Shown: piece after piece, positions 18,726 to 28,149 of the stretch | Numbering within the stretch: the first letter of the stretch is position 1 | How the letters are laid out: each line of letters opens with the position of its first letter | Source: FEN-33 sp963768775 | GTDB lineage: Archaea > Thermoplasmatota > Thermoplasmata > Methanomassiliicoccales > UBA472 | Assembly: GCA_963768775.1 (NCBI GenBank) | Contig: CAVYIY010000008.1 | Span: 613,965-677,964, forward strand | Length of the DNA stretch: 64,000 nt | Reading direction: 5' to 3' | The notes under the pieces: generated by a model | Told to the model about the DNA's origin: nothing | Databases searched by the model: none | The model's input: only the letters and a program-made list of their open reading frames with translations | Made by a program: the position numbers and the translations under genes

Positions 18726-19013
18726 TCAAATCGCATCACTATTCAAAACAGGAAAGATAATTTTTTTGATAAGATTCCATTCAAATAAACGAGGACTTGC
18801 CAAGTCAAACTGACGTACATGAGCTTTCGCTAAGACAAATCGTCGTACGAAGCCTCTGGGGGAGAATATCTCGCGAATCGGCTCAAAGTCTAAGCAAATA
18901 ACTGAAGATGCCCCACAGGGCTGGACAAACGGCCTCCCTGACATTGAGATTCCTCCCAGACAAATAACCTGACGCCTGAATGAGTCGCACATCCTGATAA
19001 GCGTCATAATCAA
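18726..19013 (-). CDS. Hypothetical 95-residue protein
   Basis: A small protein lying between the Rep gene (27 bases upstream) and the HEPN-like gene, whose start codon immediately follows this stop. No motif is recognised; five cysteines are present and the sequence is rather basic (RGFVRRFVLAKAHVRQF). The start is uncertain: three methionines lie within the first eight residues. It may also be a non-coding spacer with a chance open frame, but the tight spacing supports a gene. Confidence 0.45.
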   Translation of the reverse strand: MIMTLIRMCDSFRRQVICLGGISMSGRPFVQPCGASSVICLDFEPIREIFSPRGFVRRFVLAKAHVRQFDLASPRLFEWNLIKKIIFPVLNSDAI

Positions 19014-19040
19014 ATCTCGTTGCCGGTGAAGAATGGACTA

Positions 19041-19789
19041 TTAATCAGTTTCAAATGTCCACCAATCATAACTTTCCATAGCTTCCGCTAGAGGATAACG
19101 ATGGCATTCATTGAAGCCCCTGGTCTTATCGAATGCCCGAATAGAAGGTTCAAGCTCAATTTCTACCGATAAATAAGAATTGATTGCGCCACACCTACGG
19201 CAGATCGTCTTATGTTTCTCAATCCGTGCATGAATGCCATTACCAAATCGTTGAATAAGCCTCGAACCCTTAAGAACCGCATTAATGAAGTTTCGTTCTG
19301 GTTCGGCCATATCCCTATTCATTTCAATTGGCTTTCCAACATATTTGGTGAGATACCACGTTGCATAGCGATAGCTTCGCACCTGCTGGATATCCACAAC
19401 CATTGAATCTCGAGTCGATTCAAGCCATGCCCCAGATATCCAGCTTTGAGGCATATATTCAGAGCCCATCACGGCGTGAATATGTATATTCCAAGGCCCT
19501 GTTTCCTTCAACGATCCTAATTCAATAACGTAGAATCCGCCCTTCGCAAGCCACTTCTTTCGATGCGTCAACTTGGTAAATGCCCGCCTTATCCGCTTGA
19601 GCAGGTCCCCTGACAATTCTTGCGACTTAAGAGTTAATGTTAGAAATTTCGGATGTTTCATCTTCTCGATTTCTAATCCCTCATCAACCGCTTGCGTCTT
19701 CTTTCGTTACATATGCTACAGAATATATCCGAACATGATTTTTGGAATGAGATCACATCACCGCATTCAGTACATAGCACACCAACCAT
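19041..19789 (-). CDS. Rolling-circle replication initiator (HUH Rep) with zinc finger, frameshifted
   Basis: From the ATG at 19,789 a zinc finger C-x2-C-x9-C-x4-C-x2-C (CTECGD ... CSDIFCSIC) reads into NERRRKR. After a one-base frame change near 19,690 it continues as EGLEIEKMKHPKFLTLTL (Rep motif I), PWNIHIHAVM (HUH motif II) and YRYATWYLTKYVGK (motif III with the catalytic tyrosine and lysine). A second C-x2-C (CRRCG) lies near residue 190. It would nick the double-strand origin and start rolling-circle replication. Similar zinc finger-Rep proteins occur on archaeal plasmids and small viruses. An upstream non-ATG start in the same frame is possible. Confidence 0.8.
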
Positions 19790-20193
19790 TCTTCCCGAAT
19801 GCCGAGATGTTACTATGACCGGAACAAGTGAAGACTCGGACGACGCATCCAAGGGGACAGTACGCCTATCTTCGACCAGGCTCTCGCCCCCAAACTCTCT
19901 TTTCTGATCCCTCGAAAAAGGGAAAAGAAAGAGGTTTGTGCAAAAGCCCTTTAATTGAAATCAAAAAATTAATGTCTGGATAGAGGATGGTTCGAGGACC
20001 TCCCACCCGGCACAATTAGAAGGAAGTATAGGATAGAATCGACAAACTAGTAGCCTACCCATTCCTGTAACGAATGTCGTGGTCAACGCACAATAATATG
20101 TGGTGAAGTTCGGGCTATGAGTCTTGACTGGCCGAATATAATTCTCAATGCCATCTAATTGGATAATTTAAAAGGGAGAAAGTAAAGGATCTT
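19790..20193. other. Gene-free region at the right side of the mobile element
   Basis: The first ~130 bases keep an open minus-strand frame in line with the Rep zinc finger but lack a start codon. From about 19,920 the sequence is AT-rich with no open frame and no recognised RNA. The double-strand origin of the element could lie here, but I cannot identify a nick site. Confidence 0.35.
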
Positions 20194-23152
20194 TCAATAG
20201 GTTTCTGGCGACTCTACTTCCCTATCTTCTCCCGGCGACCCTCGCGCTGCAACCTGCCCGGCGCCCACCAGGCCCACTTGCCCATGAGCGACATGGCCGC
20301 CGGGACGATGTAGGTCCTCACCACCATCGCATCGATCAGGATGGCCACGGTCAGCGCGAACCCGAACACTGACCAGCATGTTGTTGCTGGAGAGCATCAT
20401 GGAACCGAAGGCGCCAGCCATGATCAGGGCCAGGGCGGTGATGATGCCTCCGGTCCAGTCGACCGCGTCCACGATCGCATGGTTGAACGCCTTGCCCTTG
20501 TGCACCTCCTCCCGTATGCGGGTCAGGATGAACACGTTGTAGTCCATGCCTATGCCCATCAGCATGACGAACAGGATCAGCGGCACGATGAACAGGATCG
20601 GCATGCCCAGCCAGGTACCGAACACCAGGTAGGTGACGGCGAAGGACCAGACGATGCTCATGGCGATGGAGAGCACCGCGAACAGGGGCAGCAGCAGCGA
20701 GCCCAGCACGATCATCAGCACGATGAAGATGCCGATGACCACGATGATCTCGATGATGTTGAACTGCTGGCTGATGCTGGTGCTCAGGTCATAGAGGGAC
20801 GGCGGTGCTCCCACCCACCAGGATGGTCGACCCGGCCAATGCCGGCTCGGCCGCCTGTGCATCCGCGACCATCTCCCTCAAGGTGGATATGTAGTTGACC
20901 GCCTCGTTGCTCTGCGGCTCTGGCTTCAGCACCACGGTCAGCAGAACGGTCTTGTTGCTGCTGCCCAACGCTCTGCAGCATGCTGCTGACGAGCAGAGCC
21001 CGTTGCTCCACTGGCATGTGAGAGATGTTGTGATAGTCGACCAGGGTGCCGTACGGCCGGGTCACGCCGGTGACCTGTTGCACCATGGAAGTATCAGCGG
21101 CTATCGAGGCCGTGAGGTTCTCGATCGCATCGAGATATGCGATGTTGAACTCGCCGTTGTGATAGACGTAGGTCTCGCCAGTGATCACGACCTGGGTCGG
21201 CATGATGCGCCCGGCTCCGAAGTCCTCGGACATGGCATTCATCCCTTCGATGCTCTCCGAATTGCCCATGGCTCCGATGAAGTCGAAGCTCGGTCTCTGC
21301 CGTCAGGTAGATGTAGGTGGCCGGTACCGACACCAGCATGGCGACGACCACGACGACCTTGGCGTGCTTCACGGCGAACGAGGCCGCCTGGTGGAAGTAA
21401 CCGTGGTTGCCCTCCCTCTTCTTCTGGACGATGTTGGCGGCGAACTTCTTCCACCTCTCGCCGGTGGTCGGCCAGAATATCCTGTTACCGAGCAGCATCA
21501 GGACTGCCGGGACGAGGGTCAGCGCGACCATCAGGGCGACCACGATGGCCATGCCCATGACCAGGCCCATGGTCTGGACGAAGGAGAATGAGGCCAGGGC
21601 CATGGCGAAGAAGGCAATGATGACCGTCAGCCCGCTGGTCACGATGGACTCCCCGGCCCAGGTCACGGAGGTGTGCACCGCCTGCTCCCTGGTGGCGCCC
21701 TTGATCCGCTCCTCGCGGTACCTGGTCATGATGAATATCGAATAGTCGGTCCCGACGCCCATCAGGAGGGCGAAGAGCATGGTCGTGATGGTGGAATCGA
21801 TCTGGGCCACGGTCGAGCCGATGACGAACACCAGCGCCTGGCTCACGCCCAAGGCCACCCCCACCGCGCCCAGCGGCAGGAACTCTGCGACTACCGAGCG
21901 GAACAGTATGCCCATGAGGACGATGATGATGATGATGGTGATCGGCTCGATCATCGCCATGTCCTTCATGGAGCTGCTCATCATGTCCGCGGATATGGCT
22001 GCGTCGCCGGTGACGTAGGCGGTCATCGCATTGCTCGGTCTGGGAGTTGACATCGCCGATGATGCCCCTTACCACGTCGATATTATCGTACATGGGCCGG
22101 ACCCGGTCTTAGTCACATAGTCCGCAGCCACGCTGAACGACAGGGTGACGAGCATGGTCCGATTGTTGGCTGAAACTAGGCTGGTAAGGTATTGCGTGGG
22201 GACATGCACAGGGTACGTGGCCAATGTCCCGTTCGATATCACCGAGCTCACGTAGGCATCAACGGCGTCCAGGCTGTAGGAGGGGCCAAGGTCATAGACC
22301 TCCTGCAGGAAGGTCATGTTGGTGATGGTCGATGCCTGGCTGATCATGCCCAGGGTGAAGGCATGTACCGCCGCTGGGTTGTTGAAGCTTGTCAGGTCGA
22401 AAGGAATTCAAGACCGCCATCATGAACTGCTTCTGCTCGGCCGCAACCGGTAGACTGGCAATGAAGGAGGGCGCCACCGCGTTCACGCTGAAGTCAGCGC
22501 GGGCCATGGGATTGGCCAATAGGGTAGGGTCTGCGCCGGAAGCGTTCCAGGCCGTTGCGAAGGCGTTGTAATAGCCCATGGTTAGCTGGATCTGGGTCTG
22601 GTTTGCACCTTGTTGGGTGAGATAATATGAGAGTTGGGCGCTAGTTGCGTTGTATGTCTCTTCGTCCGAATTAGAGACGGCCCAGTTCTGGACATGCAGT
22701 GCCGGGACTCCCCATAGCAGAAAGACCGTGCTGTTGACTTGTTGCTCCGCCGGCCTCATGGTCGGCCCAAGGGCCAGGATAGTCTGGGACATGACCAAAC
22801 TGCTAATCGAATAGGCGCTGATGATTCCGGTGAAATTCTTTAGCTCGATGGAGGACAGTATCTTGTCCTGGAGGGAGAGCACGTAATCCCTGGATGCTGT
22901 ATCGGTGACATCACCTGCCTGAAGGACAATCAGGATCGTGCCATTGGCCACGGAGCCCTGAAATTCGGAGGTGATGATCTCGGTTGCTTTCACGGACTCA
23001 TAGTCCCCGGCGGTCACCCCTGTGCTCTCATACGACATGACCTCGCCTACCTTCATGATTGCTGGTACCGAGACTATCAGAATAATGATCCAAGCAACCA
23101 GGACTTTCTTGTAATGCTTGGTAATCACATTGGCAAGCTTATCGAATACCAT
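20194..23152 (-). CDS. MMPL/RND family membrane exporter, multiple frameshifts
   Basis: Five consecutive frames build one RND-type protein of about 980 residues: N-terminal helix and first extracytoplasmic loop (22,292-23,152, VLVAWIIILIVSVPAIMKV), more loop (22,069-22,347), first transmembrane bundle (21,094-22,053, with GVGTDYSIFIMTRYREE, the MMPL signature), second loop (20,784-21,269) and second bundle (20,194-20,862, with GIGMDYNVFILTRIREE). The two signatures show the internal duplication of 12-helix MMPL transporters, driven by proton motive force and used for lipid or drug export. It is divergent from a TrmB-type regulator, which probably controls it through the inverted repeat at 23,180-23,210. 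At least four indels are needed to restore the frame. Confidence 0.85.
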
Positions 23153-23179
23153 GTTAACATCCCGAGCTTCTGGGGTAAT

Positions 23180-23210
23180 GTAACAGACATGTTTATCATC
23201 TTATTGTTAC
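23180..23210. promoter_or_regulatory. Inverted repeat, probable operator between exporter and TrmB regulator
   Basis: GTAACA (23,180-23,185) and TGTTAC (23,205-23,210) form a perfect inverted repeat with 19 bases between arms, in the 70-base gap between the two divergent starts. Its place fits autoregulation by the TrmB-type protein and control of the exporter. Confidence 0.5.
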
Positions 23211-23222
23211 TATAGTAGGAAC

Positions 23223-24016
23223 ATGAATACCCCTGTCGAAGGCCTTATTAAACTCGGACTCACCGAATATGAAGCCAGGGCATACGTAGCTGTGGTCGCT
23301 ATCAATGAGGGTGGGATCACCGACATCAGCCAGCAAAGCGGGATACCAAGGTCTCGGGTATACGATATCATGGAGCGCTTGGCCATCAAGGGTTTCGTGG
23401 AGGTCGGGGCTATGAAGCCGCTTCGATACAGGGCCGTTGACCCTGACAAGGTCACAAATCAGATCAGGATGGAGTTCGCCACAACAACGGACACCGTGCA
23501 GAGCGGCTTGAAGGACCTCAAGAAGAAGAATGACAAGATGCCCACACCTCTGTGGTACGTCCAAGGGGAGGGAACGATCGACATGGAAATCGATGACTTC
23601 ATAGTCAAGTCGCAATCGCCACTAGGCATGCTCGTGATGTCTAAGAGCCTTCTCCTCAAACATGCGAAGGCTATCACTGAGAAGTCTAAGAATTCGTAGG
23701 GTGGACGTAGTGTTGGAGAATGAGCCCGAGGGGTTCAGGGGGCTCCTTGGAAAAGCAAGGTTGCTGAAGATGCCAACCCTCCAACCCACGTCCCTAGATT
23801 GGCTGATCGGAGCCGGATTCCCCTCAAGCGAATGGGATAAGACGGTCAGGAATCGAACTCGTGCTCATCTCTGGAAGCAATTCCATGATCATCTACAGGG
23901 AGGAGGAAACGCGCCGGGCCATCAGGGTGGAAGGAACTATCATCGGCCGATTTATGTACTCCTTCGTCGACAGGATATTCCATGAGGCAGAGCCAATAGA
24001 TTCAGTTAAGGGTTAG
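23223..24016 (+). CDS. TrmB family transcriptional regulator, frameshifted
   Basis: The ATG at 23,223 opens a TrmB winged-helix domain (LGLTEYEARAYVAVV, SGIPRSRVYDIMERLAIKGFVEV, KPLRYRAVDPDKV), followed by a coiled region and the effector domain. The frame changes near 23,690 (continues RRVDVVLENEPEGFRGLL, TSLDWLIG) and near 23,851 where an extra A interrupts VRIELVLISGSNSMIIYREEE; it then ends FVDRIFHEAEPIDSVKG with the stop at 24,014-24,016. Length after repair is ~264 residues, as for other TrmB proteins. It is divergent from the MMPL exporter and probably represses it. The ligand is unknown. Confidence 0.8.
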
Positions 24017-24078
24017 AGGGAGTATTTTTTATTTTCGTTGTTCTCGTTTCCAATTGGAACCAGACCAAAATTCCAATT

Positions 24079-24096
24079 ATTATCTGATTAGATAAT
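24079..24096. promoter_or_regulatory. Perfect inverted repeat upstream of methyltransferase
   Basis: ATTATCT-GATT-AGATAAT lies in an AT-rich gap between the TrmB gene and the methyltransferase. It may be an operator or part of a terminator for the regulator gene. Confidence 0.35.
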
Positions 24097-24205
24097 GATA
24101 ACGAAATGAGCGACGAGTACCTGCGAGGCGTGGCTGGGAGAACCTAGAAATCAGCGAGTTCAACAAGTCTTATAATGCCATCATCGATAGGAGAGGTCGA
24201 AACGT

Positions 24206-25009
24206 ATGGACTCATATTATGTGCATGGTTATACCGAAAGGGAGTCGGAAAGGCTCTACGATCAAGCCGGTGCCTTGGTAGATCTTCTCCACCACGACAC
24301 TAGATATCCAGCAGGAAGTACGGTCTTAGAAGCTGGCTGTGGGGTCGGAGCGCAAACAAGAATCCTGGCGCGGAACAGCCCAGATGCCAGGATTACTTCC
24401 ATTGACATCTCGCCGGAGTCAATCGAGATGGCAAGAGCGCTTATTGAGCAAGAAGGAAGAAAGAACGTCACTTTTCAAGTCGCTGATATTTTCCATCTGC
24501 CGTTTGAAGACTCATCCTTTGATCATATCTTCGTTTGCTTCGTCCTTGAGCATCTCAAGAATCCTGAGATTGTTCTGAGCAGCTTGAGGAGGGTGCTGAA
24601 GAAAAATGGAACGATCACGGTGATCGAGGGCGATCATGGATCCGCCTACTTCTATCCTGAAAGTAAGGAGGCTTGCCAGGCCATCGACTGTCTGGTCAGA
24701 TTGCAGGCTGAGGCAGGGGGCGACTCCAAGATCGGACGCCAGCTGTATCCACTGCTTGTCGAATCTGGATATACGAATGTACGAGTGTCCCCTCGTGTGG
24801 TGTATGTTGATTCGAGTAAGCCAGGCTTAGCGGAAGGCTTTACGAAGCGGACATTCACGGCCATGGTCGAAGAGGTGGGAGAGCTGGTGATAGCGCGAAA
24901 GATGATCGACAGAAGAATTTGGAAGAAGGGGATTGCGGACCTTTATAGAACAGCGGAGGCTTACGGCACTTTCTCCTATTCATTCTTCAAGGCCATAGGA
25001 AGAAAATGA
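24206..25009 (+). CDS. Class I SAM-dependent methyltransferase
   Basis: A 267-residue methyltransferase with motif I VLEAGCGVGAQT, motif II ITSIDISPES, a VTFQVADIFHLPFEDSSFDHIF acidic motif and VLKKNGTITVIEGD (motif III). A GAGAGG site precedes the ATG. The C-terminal 100 residues are helical and carry the acceptor-binding region, with no features that reveal the substrate. Family-level similarity is to UbiE/Coq5-like and other small-molecule methyltransferases. It stands alone between a regulator and a cobyric acid synthase gene. Confidence 0.85.
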   Translation: MDSYYVHGYTERESERLYDQAGALVDLLHHDTRYPAGSTVLEAGCGVGAQTRILARNSPDARITSIDISPESIEMARALIEQEGRKNVTFQVADIFHLPFEDSSFDHIFVCFVLEHLKNPEIVLSSLRRVLKKNGTITVIEGDHGSAYFYPESKEACQAIDCLVRLQAEAGGDSKIGRQLYPLLVESGYTNVRVSPRVVYVDSSKPGLAEGFTKRTFTAMVEEVGELVIARKMIDRRIWKKGIADLYRTAEAYGTFSYSFFKAIGRK

Positions 25010-25439
25010 TGGTTATGAATAAGCGGAATTGACTAGCATCATCTTCCGTTCCATATACTACTTTCCAGGACAGTAATGGCAGGGTTGTAATTTCAACTCT
25101 TTCATCTCTTACTTGAACCTATCAGAAGTAAGTCAGTCCAAAGCACCAGGCGTCCTATTCTAGATGAGTTTTGGTGTTGAGGAATGAATTTGAGCCTCTC
25201 CATTAGAGAAATGATGGAGAAGTTACTCGCAATGCTACTTCGACTGCAGATGTGCGCATTCTTCAATTCGGCATAATTAGATGTGTGACGGAACGCACTC
25301 TGCAAGTGTTCCAAGCGGTCAAGCAATTCTTTATGACAGGATTTGTCGATTGCCCGGCCGTCTCAATCCAAAGAGTTTGCCGAATAGGGATTGACAAAAT
25401 GCATTCCGTTGTCTCGGGAGCGGTGGGTGTGAGGACGTA
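25010..25439. other. Gene-free region upstream of cobyric acid synthase
   Basis: About 430 bases without a convincing gene; short open frames on both strands lack conserved content and ribosome binding sites. No cobalamin riboswitch, which would be unexpected in archaea, is visible. Confidence 0.4.
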
Positions 25440-26940
25440 ATGAACCAATTAAAAGGAGTCATGATTCAGGGCACGAGCAGCGATGCAGGCAAGAGTTTCA
25501 TTGTGACAGGCCTTTGCCGCGTGCTCTCAGACATGGGATATAAGGTAGCCCCGTTCAAAAGCCAGAATATGTCCAACAATTCCTTCGTGACCTATGACGG
25601 AAGGGAGATTGGCCGGGCGCAGGGCGTGCAAGCCGAGGCGGCTCGCGCGCTGCCGACGGTTTACATGAACCCGATCCTCCTCAAGCCCATGATGGACTGC
25701 CGGAGTGAGGTCGTGCTGCTTGGTGAGGTTTACCGACCCATGGACGGCTGGAAATATCACAAGGAGTTCACAATGGAAAAGGGACTCGAGGTGATCAACA
25801 GGGCGCTAGAGGAATTGTCGAAGGATTATGATGTCCTGGTGATGGAGGGGGCCGGCTCTCCCGCCGAGGTCAACCTCAACGACAGGGAGATCGTCAACAT
25901 GCGCATCGCGAACCTCACGCATTTGCCAGTGATTCTTGTCACCGACATCGACCGTGGCGGTTCCTTCGCGTCGCCTCGTCGGGACTATCGAGCTAGTCGG
26001 CGAATATAGGCGCTTCATCAAGGGCGTGATCTTCAACAAGTTCCGCGGCGACATGGCGCTGCTCCAGGACGGGCTCGACTGGTTCGAGCATTACACTGGC
26101 ATACCGGTGATCGGCGTGCTGCCCTACCTTGACGATGTCAACATCGAGGCGGAAGATGCGCAGAGCACCTCAAGGCTGAATGGGTGCAAGACCGGTGAAT
26201 TGCTGGACATCGCGATCGTCGGACTAGCGCGAGTCTCCAACAATACCGATGTTGAGCCTTTCATCTACGAACCTGATGTCCGCTTAAGGGTTGTGCACCA
26301 TGCCCGGGAGTTCGGAAGGCCGGACGCCGTCATCATCCCTGGCACCAAGTCCACGATAGACGACCTTGGAGAGCTGCGCAAGAATGGAATGGACCAGGCT
26401 ATCGGCGATTATGCCGGAAAAGGAGGCATCGTCTTCGGCATTTGCGGCGGATACCAGATGCTGGGAGAGGGCATCTCCGACGAGGCAGGTGTCGACCGGG
26501 AAGCCGGGGGCGAGGTGCCAGGCCTCGGGATCCTGCCGGTCAGGACTTGTTTCGAGGCGGAAAAGAGGGTACTCCGCGTTGAAGGGCGTCTCGTCTGCAA
26601 TGGATTCCAGGATATCGCCGTCAACGGCTATGAGATCCATCTAGGGCGAACGACGAGAACGGGCCCTGCGGAAGACTTCATGCAAATCCAAGATGGTTTC
26701 GATGGTGCAGTCCAGAATAATGGGCACATCATAGGCTGCTACATGCATAACATCTTTCACAATGACCTGTTCAGGAATCGCTGGCTTAACATGGTCCGCC
26801 AAAGGGCAGGACTGCCGCAAAAGGAGCAGGTGAGCACACATGAGGCAAAAGAACGTTCTTTCGAGAGACTTGCCGAAGCCTGCAAGACGCACTTTAACAT
26901 CGATGCAATCTTGAAAATGATGAACAACCCTATTTCCTAG
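25440..26940 (+). CDS. cbiP: Cobyric acid synthase, one frameshift
   Basis: CbiP/CobQ amidates four side chains of adenosylcobyrinic diamide using glutamine and ATP. The N-terminal dethiobiotin-synthetase-like domain has GVMIQGTSSDAGKSF (P-loop), FKSQNMSNNS and VMEGAGSPAEVNL, DIDRGGSFAS. An extra base near 25,977 breaks the frame; it resumes as LVGTIELVGEYRRFIKG. The C-terminal triad glutaminase-type domain has GTKSTIDDL, the nucleophile region FGICGGYQMLG and the late YEIHLGRT and GCYMHNIFHND. The total of ~499 residues is normal. It fits the corrinoid need of the CFeSP and of methyltransferases in this archaeon. Confidence 0.9.
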
Positions 26941-27019
26941 ACGCGCACGTCTTGCAATGCAGCGAACCCTCGGGCTTGACCGAGTGAAGAAGCGACCAGG
27001 GCAGTTAAGGAGGAACAAA

Positions 27020-27352
27020 ATGAGAATAACAATCTTCGGAGCGACGGGGGAGACAGGCAAGCAATTGGTCAGGCGGGCGCTTGAAGCCGGAGACCAGGTC
27101 GTCGCATACGTTCGCAATCCATCCAAACTTGAGCAGAAGCATGAGCGCTTGACGGTCATTCACGGAGAGCTGACGGACCAGGAAGGGATCGAGCGAGCGG
27201 TTAACGGGGCGGACGCAGTCATCAGCGTTCTGGGTCCGAGAGGCAGCTCGAAGAGCAAGCCGATCACGACGGGAAGTCGTATAAGCCTTCCCCAGGCCCT
27301 CAGGAACGTTCCGGTACTCGCCTCATTAGGGGCATCATGCGCATCCCTTTGA
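27020..27352 (+). pseudogene. NAD(P)-binding NmrA/SDR-like protein, truncated or frameshifted
   Basis: A clear site (AAGGAGGA) precedes ATG 27,020. The first ~80 residues are a Rossmann fold of the NmrA/atypical SDR type: MRITIFGATGETGKQLVRRAL, VVAYVRNPSKL, LTVIHGELTD, ADAVISVLGPRGSSKSKPIT. After that the frame runs into unrelated sequence and stops at residue 110, whereas relatives are about 200 residues long. I do not see a clean continuation in another frame, so decay or a deletion is likely. It may once have been an oxidoreductase or NAD(P)-sensing protein. Confidence 0.65.
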
Positions 27353-28149
27353 GAGGCCTGAGAGGCTCCACGGCGTCCGAGAAGAGGTAAGATCACGACG
27401 AGTATAGCTCGGTCATTATGCACGGCAGGCGAACAAGCTCTTTGCGAGCGTGCGCTTAAGTTCGGTTGTTCCTTCAAGTATCGACCGTCTCTCCCCCGCT
27501 AAGCCGATGCTTCTTGCCCGGATCGTGTTCTCCGGGAATGTTCGACGGCGGTCGATGCCCTATCCTCCGGCACGGTCTATTCTGTTCGACGGAAATGCGA
27601 AAGCGTTCCCACGTTCGAATTGCAAGCCCGCTCTCTTTGGATCCGAATTACGGAGCTTGCTATGAGATCCTTCGTCCGTCTTTGCATATCATGTAAAGAA
27701 TCCGTGAAAAGACGGACTTTGTTATGAGACGGAGCCAGATATTCCGTATAGTCCGTCTTTTCCGTTCCCAAGCAGAGAAGAGGGGTGAGACGGACTAGAC
27801 GGGGTCATTTTTCGTCATTTTTCATTCATCCCGAGTCCGTCTCGGCAAGAGACGGATTCTCGTAAACGATTCACCGACGCACACTGCCTTCTCGTGGAGC
27901 TTGTTCGGGAGTCTTAAGTGGTCGCAAAAGGGGGAAAAAGAGTACGTACTCCAATCCTTCCGTTCTCCTTTGTTACCAATCAGGCGATTCGGGTTTTGTT
28001 CCCTTTTCCCTTTTTTGCCCTTCTACCTTAGTTCCACTTTCGCTTTCTTCCGATTGTACTGCCTTCGAACGAAGATATACGTTGCCAAGCGGCCGATTTC
28101 CAACGTTGGAAGAGTGGGCCACCTTCATAACTCAGGTCGTGTCCAGACC
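27353..28149. other. Gene-free region with repeated hairpin motif
   Basis: Nearly 800 bases without a believable gene. Its main content is the array of GTCCGTCTY/RAGACGGAC motifs described separately (27,674-27,856). The stretch 27,900-28,140 has pyrimidine-rich runs on the plus strand and nothing I recognise. Confidence 0.45.
27674..27856. repeat. Cluster of hairpins built from the 9-base motif GTCCGTCTY
   Basis: Seven copies of GTCCGTCTT/GTCCGTCTC or its complement lie in 183 bases: 27,674-27,682 (+), 27,709-27,717 (-), 27,726-27,733 (-), 27,751-27,759 (+), 27,787-27,795 (-), 27,835-27,843 (+) and 27,849-27,856 (-), plus a degenerate TAGACGGGG at 27,796. Adjacent opposite copies can pair; the tightest hairpin is TCCGTCTC-GGCAA-GAGACGGA at 27,836-27,856. 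The cluster lies 3' of both the NmrA-like remnant and the feoB gene, so it could serve as a terminator or as a structured RNA. Confidence 0.7.

Larger units (their letters stand above)
15833..19910. mobile_element. Integrated rolling-circle plasmid or virus-like element
   Basis: A block of visibly lower GC than its flanks holds an integrase, a HUH rolling-circle Rep with zinc finger and several unknown genes, most on the minus strand. The left edge may be the tRNA-like scar at 15,833; the right edge is not defined, since I find no second copy of the scar before the MMPL gene at 20,194. No capsid or packaging gene is recognisable, so plasmid and small virus both remain possible. Confidence 0.65.

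Noticed and set aside
20341..22050. Plus-strand His/Asp-rich open frames opposite the MMPL gene
   Set aside because: Repeated HH, DD and GDG runs are the complement of the hydrophobic transporter sequence, not real proteins.
25102..25440. Small genes between methyltransferase and cbiP
   Set aside because: Short frames on both strands lack conserved content and start signals.
27674..27856. CRISPR array
   Set aside because: The repeats are only 8-9 bases, alternate in orientation and have irregular spacing; no cas gene is near.
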